This document shows, in pieces, positions 55,921 through 64,000 of a stretch of 64,000 nt of DNA (positions are counted from its first letter, which is position 1; every line of letters starts with the position of its first letter). The stretch is taken from contig NC_084815.1 in assembly GCF_963583255.1 (NCBI RefSeq), positions 11,393,724 to 11,457,723 of the forward strand. Direction: 5' to 3'. The notes under the pieces are model-generated. The model did no database searches and had not been told where the DNA came from. It saw only the letters and a program-made list of their open reading frames with translations. This stretch comes from Pyrus communis (lineage: Eukaryota > Streptophyta > Magnoliopsida > Rosales > Rosaceae). The position numbers and the translations under genes were made by a program.

Positions 55921-57547
55921 TTTGGTGTGAGGAGGTTTTTAGCTACTATTGTAGCTGTTGTGGCGTCCTGCATCACAGAGTCTTCACCTGAAAGAGGACC
56001 GTTAGAAGATAAAAAAGAAGGGCGCCATACATTACCTTGACGCGGCGCGCCCGTATCACTGCTAAGGCTCAATTCCAAGCTAAGGTTCGATGAGTTTGCC
56101 ATTTTTTTCAAAGGTGTTCAAAGATAGGGGTTGATGGAGTAAATTTTCAAAGGGTCGGAGTCGATTTTCAAGAATGGGAATTCTTCAGAGTGTGTTTGTT
56201 GTGGTGATCGATAGCTCTATAAGAAGCCAAGGCGACGCGTCCACCAATTCAAAAAGCTGCAATTTCCGGCGTAATTTAGGCGACGCGTTCTCTGCTTTTC
56301 AGAAGACGCGTTCAACTTTGTCAAAAGATTTCTGACAAAGCTGAAAACACGTGGAGGCCATCATCGCAACTACACATCTTTAGCCGACAAGCGCAAAGTT
56401 CGGCGACGCTTTCTCTGCTTTTCAGAAAACGCGTGCAGCTTTGTCAAAAGGAGCCGCATCTGCACTACCACGTGTCGTTCAGAAAGCGAAGGGGCGTCGT
56501 TCAGAAATCGAAGGGGCGCCTGCTCAGAAATCGAAGAGGCGTATTCAAAGATCGAAGAGGCGCCACTATTTCAAAAAGCCAGAGTTGCGGGATCAAAACG
56601 TTTGTCGACAAAGGTAAAAAGTACCACCACTTGCTATTATCTCTATATATGTCGACCTTCGTCTTTTATGGCAGGGAAAACCTGAAGAAATTGCCCAACT
56701 CTCCCTCACCTCTGAGGGCGCACTCCCAGCAAAGCCTTTCGAAATACTCAATTCTTTCTTCTTCCCCAAAGATGATACCAGATGCCTGGAGTAAAGATGA
56801 CCCAGGAGGAAATACATGTGCAGATTCATGCACCGCTTCTTCAAAAGCAAAGGTATCTCATATCATCAAGGTCAAAAGCAAAAGTATCTCATATCATGCT
56901 CTTTCCCTGTCTTTTTCTTTGTCCTTGTTCTTACTCGCATGGCAAAGTAAAAGAAGCAATCAGCCGGCACTTGGAGTCAGTCTTCCGATCTGGAGCCAAC
57001 TGCCTGGAATCTATTCCTGATTGCTTACCTAGCGTTGCTCTCGAGTAGTCATCTTCAACGGTTGATACACTTCCGGAGAAGGGACCACTTCTGCAAAGGG
57101 GAGCGAGTAAGGCAAGTGAAAATGATACATTGAAGCATGTGGAGACAAACATAGGCTGAGTTATCCTCCAACCCTTTTCAATACGAATTGGAAAGATTGA
57201 ACAAAGAAACAGACCAAAAGGGTAAGCTCAGACCTTCGAGGGAGACCAAAGGAACCATCCTGCTGCCCAGTTCAAGAAGTAGCACAAAGGAAAATCAACG
57301 ATGGGCAGAAACCAGTTCAAGAATAAGCCTGTGGAATCACAAAGATCAAAAGCCTCAATGCAATTACCAAGGAGAAGATGGAATTTACACTCTATAACCA
57401 GATTTGCATCTCTAAACTCTTCTCTTTGTTAATTACATTATGCCATGTTTAGTATGTTTAAGTGCTTTTTATGTATTTACTTATGCTTTGTGTGAATCTA
57501 TGCTTAAAACATTGAGGACAATGTTTGATTTAAGTGTGGGGGGGTAA
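55921..57547 (+). mobile_element. Element P: forward interior of a non-autonomous copy
   Basis: It contains, in element sense, the 5' part of the antisense gene, its upstream region (56103-56650) and the conserved block ending ACAATGTTTGATTTAAGTGT at 57516-57535. Element E then inserts at 57548 (left flank GGTAA). It could be the rest of the element begun by LTR F at 40522. No LTR of its own is present. Confidence 0.75.
55922..56102 (-). pseudogene. Antisense coiled-coil gene, 5' fragment (copy in P)
   Basis: It starts at the conserved ATG (56102) and matches copies C-E through about codon 60 (NLLTP). There it runs into LTR N sequence, because a deletion removed the coiled coil and tail. The junction shows TTGGTGTGAGG matching the gene version of element E. 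The frame stays open into LTR sequence down to 55575 by chance. The fused product has no coiled coil and is unlikely to be functional. Confidence 0.85.
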
Positions 57548-59611
57548 TGATGCGTGATTTACTTGACACTCAAATTAAACCCTCGTTTGACAATTGTAGT
57601 AGAATGGATAAGTGAGAGATCGTTCTAGACCGGGGATTAGGAGGGCTTGCAAATCTCTTGGAAACTGACTCAAAAACGTAAAATAAAGTTTAAAACACTA
57701 AACTAGACTCAAAGAATGCAAAATTAAAGTTTAAAACACTAAGACAAACCAAAAACTCAAAATGCTTTAAAAACACAAACTAAATTGAATTCTAACTAAA
57801 ATGAACATTAAAGCAAAAGGGGGATTGAGGTTTTTACGAAAATTGAAATAACGAAACAAGTTAATAAACTAGACAGAATGTAAATATGAAATTTATGGAT
57901 GAATGCTAGCTAAGGGGTTCATCTCCATACATGTTACACTTGCATACAAGATTGATTCTCAGTTGGTCTTTCGATAAATTATGAAACTCAACGCCCCGGG
58001 TTAATTAGGTCCGCTTAAATTAACCGTCAAGTTCTCCTTAAGTTAATGAATTGGATGGGTTAGCGCAACGCAATTCACCACATTCTCCAAAAGTCCTTTA
58101 CGTGAAAAGCACAATAAAGATACAATCAAAGATCATTAAGCATTATGAAAACTATAAGTGTTGACGAGGCATTCGTTACTATGGAATACGCATGAAACTT
58201 ATGCCAAGAATTCGTTTAACGCGATTGTTTATAAGCAACCTCCACTACTTGTGAATATAAGTTCATAACGATTAGGTGAAATTCACTTATATTCTAGCGT
58301 CATATTTATGCATGAAAATTAAGCGCGCATTCTTAATAAACATTCATAAATAAGTTATCAATCAAACGGTTAAACAAATTGAATTCAAAACTTATGAAAT
58401 TCCAACGAAAGGTAATCAAATCAAAATGCAAGTATAAACATTTATTTCGAATCACCCCCTAGCTAAAGGGGGGGTTTATTTCCTCATAACTTTGAAATTA
58501 AAGAAACACCTAAACATTCCAACAACTCAAACTTGAATTGTATGAACGTTTAGGCACTCTTCTCTTCCATTCCTTATACGTACAAAACAAAGAATTGAAT
58601 TTAAACTTTGAAATCAAAGAAACACCTAAACATTCCAACAACTCAAACTTGAATTGTATGAACGTTTAGGCCCTCTTATCTTCCTCGTTGTTGTAGCACA
58701 AGGTCTAAGGTGAGGTTTGGGGGATTATGGAAATGGTAGAGGAGTGGTTTGGAGGGTTGGGAAGTGGTGGAAATGGAAAGATGGTTTTGGATTCTAAGGG
58801 GACTCACGGCAAAGAGAAGGAATGGAAGTGTTTGTGGTGTGTTGTGTTGTGAATGAGATATTTTGAATGATGGGAATGCAAGGGTACTTATAGGAGGAGT
58901 GGAGATGTATATGGCTATTTGTTTAAGGTGTTTGTGTGGAGGAATGATGGAGAATTGCATGTGGAATGGCTGCAATGATGAAAGAATAAGTGAATGATTA
59001 TGATAAGTGTATAAGTGAATGATTATGATAAGTGTATGATATGTTAAGTGATAAATGAATGATATGTTAAGTGATAAATGAATGATATGTGGTGAGTGAT
59101 AAGTGAATGGAAGTGATAAGTGATAAGTGAATGGAAGTGATAAGTGAATGGTTTGATAAGTGAATGATATGATAAGTGAATGCTTATAATAAGTGAATGA
59201 TATGATAAATGAATGCTTTAAGTGTTTAAAATAGGGAACAAAGCCCTTCCTTGCATGGCAAGGAAGGGAGACACAAGGAAACACACGACAATGTCCTAAG
59301 GTTGCAAGGAATGCTGTTTTTGTGTTCTAAAATGCGTAGGAGTCTTCAATGATGCTTAAACATGAGGTCTTTTAGGATTTAACTTTCCTACTTCAAGTCT
59401 TTAATTTCGTCCATCCTCTTGGCTCCAAGCATATGATATACATTCCAATCTCTAATTTGCTCCAAAAGGCTCCAAAAGGCATCCTTTTGCATACCTTGCC
59501 CTTAGAACCTGAAAACACACAAAAGAAGCATAAAGGACTAAAATAACTAGAGAAACATAACGTAAATGCACGAGAACAAGCCATTTAAGTCGCATGAATA
59601 TGCTCCTATCA
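57548..59611 (-). repeat. 3' LTR of element E
   Basis: 2064 bp. The U3 half (about 58980-59611) is close to that of D. The outer U5 end differs (TGATGCGTGATTTACTTGAC), with GAGAGATCG where the others read GTAGGGATCG. It contains a GATAAGTGAATG array and two hairpin copies (about 58508 and 58626). Confidence 0.92.
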
Positions 59612-61676
59612 AATACCCCCACACTTATCTTTTGCTAGTCCTCGAGCAAAACAGAAAGAAAAACAAAACAAAACCAAACGAAACAAAACAAGTAAAACAC
59701 AACCTAAACCTTCCAACAACCGTCTTAGGGATTTCCAATGCACATGACACGTTAAAAATCATCATTCCCACAGATTTTAGTCATCTTCACACTTAAGTAC
59801 ATTCTTAATCATAGTCACCATATACTAGTTCACAATTAAGCATTTAAAACCATGTTTTGAATGTAGTAACATGCCTTAGAGAAATTGCTCAAATCCTTAC
59901 AAGATATACACTCGTTTTTCACACAGATTTTCTGACTACACACCCTACACTAGTTATATGTGAGAAGATTGATGTAAACATGTAGACGAACGCTCACATA
60001 TGTTATAACAAGGAAAGCATTTTCTGGATTTACGATAATGACATGAATATGATCTCATGAATGGAATGCTACTACTTAGAATGAGAACCAGTGATTCCAT
60101 AAGCTCATATCAATTTCAAACTCCACATTATTGAACACATAACGATCAAGATAGAAGTCAAAGGGGTGTAACGGGGCTAAAGGTGTTTGGCTAACAAAGA
60201 AGGTATATGGAAAACAAAGGTTCTTAAAGAAATAGCGAGCAAAGCATTTGAATTAACGTAGAATTCACTTTTGAATGAAAACTCAACTTTTGAACAACAA
60301 GGGGGAACAAGCTCTTTTTTTTTTTTTTTTTTTTTTCTTTCTTTCTTTTCTCTTCTTTTCTGTTTTTCTTTTTCATATGCTTTTCACAAATTTTTTTTTC
60401 TTCTTTTCTTTTGACTCTCAAAACATACAAACTTAAGAACAAACTTTTACTCCCCCACACTCATTTTCTTGCAAAATGTACTCAAAAGGAATTCATTTAA
60501 GTCATGCTCACTATCTTTTAAGAACAAGGGTACGGATGGTCCTAATCTAGGCTAGGTAAGGGGTGATATGGTTAGCAAAGAAAATAGGTTAAACGAGGCT
60601 CAACGGTGTTAAGACTTACAATATATACGAAATATGGGAAGTAAGGCTATTTGGCTATGGTGGCAACTACACAACTTCATCTTGATATATGTTATGCAAC
60701 TCAATATCATGCTTTGAATGAAACGGATATAAGTTCTAGCATTTAGTTCTATCATGATACAATTGCATTCTAAGTAGCAACCAAGCAAGGAATAATGAGA
60801 TCATTCAACAACTTTAGAAAACAAAGAATCACAGAAAATAACTCTCCAAAGAAGGTAATGGCTCGAGTCTCACAGGGTTGTAGCGTTTGTTTGAGTTCCT
60901 TCCTTCAAGCATGTTACAAAAACGAATTTTTCTTTTATGATTGCATGTGAAGTCATACATTATAACCATAACTAAGCATAAACCAAGAGTAAATCAAACT
61001 TTTCTCTATGTTTATGACTCTTTTTAACAGTCATGCAATTACAAACCAAATCCTTATCATTGTGTTGGAAGGTACCCTAAGACACAAACTCACAAAAACG
61101 ACTCAAAACACTCTTTTTAGGCTTTTCAAAACAATTTTTCAAATTTTTATGTGCTTTTCGGAGTTATAAAAACAAAACATACTAAAACACTCTAAAACAA
61201 CTTAAAAACACCTTAAAACAGCAAGGAACAACATTTGAAGTTATGGGTGATAAAATCCCACGAATTTGCATTAACAACATTAGTTACCCCCCCACATTTA
61301 AATCAAACATTGTCCTCAATGTTTTAAGCATAGATTCACACAAAACATAAGTAATCACACAAACAACAACTAAACATACTAAACATGGCAGAATGTAATT
61401 AACAAAGAGAAGAGTTTAGGGACGCAAATCTGGTTATGGAGTGTAAATTCCCTCTTCTCTTTGTTGATTGCATTGAGGCTTGATCTTGATGATTCCACAG
61501 GCTTACTCTTGAACTGGTTTCTGCCCATTGTTGATTTTCCTTTGTGCTACTTCTTGAACTGGGCAGCAGGATGGTTCTTTTGGTCTCCCCCGAAGGTCTG
61601 AGCTTGCCCTTTTGGTCTGTTTCTTTGTTCAATCTTTCCAATTCGTATTGAAAAGGGTTGGAGGATAACTCAGCCT
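59612..61676 (-). other. Non-coding interior of element E
   Basis: The polypurine tract (reverse complement GTGGGGGTATT) lies at the left. A T-rich run at 60315-60337 is longer than in D. At about 60898 the sequence gagttccttccttcaagc is the unoccupied target of the TRIM found in D. No gene is supported. Confidence 0.78.
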
Positions 61677-62229
61677 ATGTTTGTCTCCACATGCTTCAAT
61701 GTATCATTTTCACTTGCCTTACTCGCTCCCCTTTGCAGAAGTGGTCCCTTCTCCGGAAGTGTATCAACCGTTGAAGATGACTACTCGAGAGCAACGCTAG
61801 GTAAGCAATCAGGAATGGATTCCAGGCAGTTGGCTCCAGATCGGAAGATTGACTCCAAGTGCCGGCTGATTGCTTCTTTTACTTTGCCATGCGAGTAAGA
61901 ACAAGGACAAAGAAAAAGACAGGGAAAGAGCATGATATGAGATACTTTTGCTTTTGACCTTGATGATATGAGATACCTTTGCTTTTGAAGAAGCGGTGGA
62001 TGAATCAGCACATGCTTCAATCCGCCGTTTCCTCCTGGGTCATATGTACTCCAGGCATCTGGTATCATCTTTGGGGAAGAAGAAAGAATTGAGTATTTCG
62101 AAAGGCTTGGCTGGGAGTGCACCCTCAGAGGTGAGGGAGAGTTGGGCATTTTCTTCAGGTTTGCCCTGCCATAAAAGACGAAGGTCGACATATATAGAGA
62201 TAATATCAAGTGGTGGTACTTTTTACCCT

Positions 62230-62737
62230 TGTCGACAAACGTTTTGATCCCGCAATTCCGGCTTTTTGAAATAGTGGCGCCTCTTCGATCTTTGAATACG
62301 CCTCTTCGATTTCTGAGCAGGCGCCCCTTCGATTTCTGAACGACGCCCCTTCGCTTTCTGAACGACACGTGGTAGTGCAGATGCGGCTCCTTTTGACAAA
62401 GCTGCACGCGTTTTCTGAAAAGCAGAGAAAGCGTCGCCGAACTTTGCGCTTGTCGGCTAAAGATGTGTAGTTGCGATGATGGCCTCCACGTGTTTTCAGC
62501 TTTGTCAGAAATCTTTTGCCAAAGTTGAACGCGTCTTCTGAAAAGCCGAGAACGCGTCGCCTAAATTACGCCGGAAATTCCGGCTTTTTGAATTGGTGGA
62601 CGCGTCGCCTTGGCTTCTTATAGAGCTATCGATCACCACAACAAACACACTCTGAAGAATTCCCATTCTTGAAAATCGACTCCGACCCTTTGAAAATTTA
62701 CTCCATCAACCCCTATCTTTGAACACCTTTGAAAAAA
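62230..62737 (+). promoter_or_regulatory. Upstream region of the antisense gene in E
   Basis: It carries the same features as in D: CACGTG in gaacgacacgtggtag (about 62364) and cctccacgtgtt (about 62486), short cttcgatttctga repeats, a CTTATAGAG TATA-like site near 62616 and the CACCACAACAAACACACTC leader. It resembles copy P more than D around the second G-box (tttcagctttgtcagaaa). Confidence 0.55.
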
Positions 62738-63409
62738 AAAGCAAACTCATCGAACCTTAGCTTGGAATTGAGCCTTAGCAGTGATACGGGCGCGCCGCGT
62801 CAAGGTAATGTATGGCGCCCTTCTTTTTTATCTTCTAACGGTCCTCTTTCAGGTGAAGACTCGGTGATGCAGGACGCCACAACAGCTACAATAGTAGCTA
62901 AAAACCTCCTCACACCAAAAGATAGTAGGCTGCTGTCAGGACGGTCTGATGAGTTGGCCGTTCAAGAGTCCCTCGCACTTAGTGTTCAGTGTGCGAGCTC
63001 TGTGTCCAACATGGGCCTACGCCTGCTTGCCCGCTCTCGTCAGGTGGAATCGTTGATGGCAGAGGTGGAAAGACTTAAGCAAGAGATCCAGCAGCTTAAG
63101 TACGAGAATAGAAGTTTGCATGTGCTTGCAAATAACTATTCGTCGGGGATGAAAAGGAAGCTTGATGAGCTGCAAGAATCTGAGGGTCGAATTCACAGTG
63201 ACCGTCAAAGGCTTGCGTCTTATCTCCAGAGGCACCTTTTTCCTGGGTCATCCAGCGCTTGGCCAAGTATTGAGGCCTGGAATGCTCTAGCTCCGATGCC
63301 TCCCGCTCCGATGGCTTCCGCTCCGATGCCTCCCGCTTCTATGCCTCCCGCTTCTGCGCCTTCCGCTTCTGCGCCTCGTAGTGGGGCTTCACGTAAACAA
63401 CCTTTGTGA
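62738..63409 (+). pseudogene. Antisense coiled-coil gene without its start codon (copy in E)
   Basis: The frame equals copy D codon for codon, but the position of the conserved ATG reads AAA (62738-62740), inside an A-run. The next in-frame ATG is at about codon 44, so an intact product would need a non-AUG start. The rest is undamaged. By eye the only amino-acid differences from D are near the N-terminus (three), in the Pro/Ala/Met tail (two) and near the C-terminus (one). Residues about 21-185, including the coiled coil, are identical. Either loss of function is very recent or the frame is preserved by recent shared ancestry. Confidence 0.75.
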
Positions 63410-63489
63410 AGCTCCACCTTTCTCCATGTTTAGTATCTTTCTTTCAAATTTTTTTTTTTTCTTTTTTTTTTTTATTAACATAAATAAAA

Positions 63490-64000
63490 TCAAACGGCAT
63501 GGAATTTATCTTTGAATGGGCGGTGATACTTGAAATGATCCGATAATAGTTTAAATTCCATTTTGGGTGCCTGAATCATTAACCACATGTTAGTATAAAA
63601 GAAAATTGAAATTCGGGGAGGCGGCTTACCTGTGTGCTCCAAAATGAACTCCAGAATAAACACCCCTTCGAAAGTTATGACTTGTCCCGTGTCATAAAAT
63701 CCAACTTCCTTGGGAATTGTGGTTTCAAATTTGTCCTCTTTGATGCCTTCTACATCTTCTCCAGCCACTACCTTCTCTTGAATCATTCTTCTTGGTGTAC
63801 AAAGTCCTTTGAAGAATTCAACACCATCTAAAACTTGCTGTGTTGCACCAAGAATTTGAATAGCATTTTGCACCTTTGGGAAGGCTTCCACGATGTCCTT
63901 TTTACTCTCTTCTTGGTTGGGAATCAAAAACCTGCTAGGAAAAGGGACATTGGGTGGAATAACATCAAAATAACATGAAATTGGGACGTCCTTACTGGTG
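63490..64000 (-). CDS. gag: Gag C-terminal region of element E, partial
   Basis: The frame is open from the window edge to a stop at 63490. It contains NVPFPSRF, then a gag-protease linker (ESKKDIVEAFPKVQ) like that of element A. The protease core is absent, and the frame ends QAPKMEFKLLSDHFKYHRPF and KDKFHAV. The end parallels D (PFKDQFHAV), so both descend from one pol-deleted ancestor. The linker is longer and quite different from D. The upstream Gag core and zinc knuckle lie outside the window. Confidence 0.85.
   Translation of the reverse strand, partial: TSKDVPISCYFDVIPPNVPFPSRFLIPNQEESKKDIVEAFPKVQNAIQILGATQQVLDGVEFFKGLCTPRRMIQEKVVAGEDVEGIKEDKFETTIPKEVGFYDTGQVITFEGVFILEFILEHTGKPPPRISIFFYTNMWLMIQAPKMEFKLLSDHFKYHRPFKDKFHAV

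Larger units (their letters stand above)
57548..64000 (-). mobile_element. Non-autonomous LTR element E (3' half), runs out of the window
   Basis: Reverse-oriented. From left to right: 3' LTR (57548-59611), polypurine tract (59612-59624), non-coding interior, antisense gene (to 63409) and the C-terminal end of a Gag frame reaching the window edge. It has the same organisation as D. The non-coding interior is almost identical to D, while the Gag end is clearly different. It has no TRIM. Confidence 0.92.

Overview
The window is plant genomic DNA built almost entirely of nested LTR retrotransposons; I see no ordinary host gene. The main family is an Athila-type Ty3/gypsy lineage. This follows from a primer-binding site matching the 3' end of tRNA-Asp (TGGCGCCGTTGCC), a protease with the DLGASINVMP motif, a reverse transcriptase with FMDDFSVFG, and LTRs of about 2-3 kb running TGATAGGAGCATATT...CGCATCA. 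The repeat families look like those of Rosaceae (apple/pear type), but that is recollection, not proof.

Layout from left to right. Positions 1-13135 are the 3' part of a once-autonomous element (A): decayed protease, RT, RNase H and integrase reading frames and a 3' LTR. It is broken by two reverse-oriented solo LTRs (1937-4775 with TSD CTTAC, carrying a 345-bp MITE; 7650-9914 with TSD GTATC). Positions 13136-26251 are the end of element B, whose 3' LTR holds an unrelated solo LTR (14892-25710, TSD ATTGT). That solo LTR in turn holds a complete non-autonomous element C (15035-23642, TSD GTATG). Positions 26252-27733 are remnants (G, H). Positions 27734-40521 are a reverse LTR (I) containing forward LTR J (TSD AAAGC), which contains a deletion derivative K (TSD GTTCT), which contains solo LTR L (TSD GTTAT). 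A separate solo LTR M (TSD ATACA) carries a minisatellite. From 40522 a forward LTR stub (F) is interrupted by reverse LTR N. N is interrupted by solo LTR O (TSD GATTC), and O by the complete reverse-oriented non-autonomous element D (43314-54108, TSD GAGAT). D itself contains a pristine TRIM (46662-47169, TSD TCCTT). Positions 55921-57547 are forward internal sequence P, and 57548 to the window end is the 3' half of reverse element E.

The most interesting component is a second gene carried by the non-autonomous members (C, D, E and fragment P). It is an antisense coding sequence of about 220-240 codons for a coiled-coil protein with a Pro/Ala/Met-rich tail, with its own TATA- and G-box-bearing upstream region. 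It always lies opposite to the element's own transcription. D and E pair it with a Gag reading frame whose pol has been deleted, while C keeps only the first 14 gag codons. The central part of the antisense protein is unchanged between D and E even where the two Gag ends have diverged.

Other structures stand out: U3 regions packed with CACATGCA (RY-type) motifs just upstream of a TATAAATA box, a tandemly repeated 46-nt hairpin in the LTR, a perfect 246-bp inverted repeat whose 34-bp centre appears flipped, and two same-family insertions at the same position of paralogous LTRs. All alignments here were made by eye.
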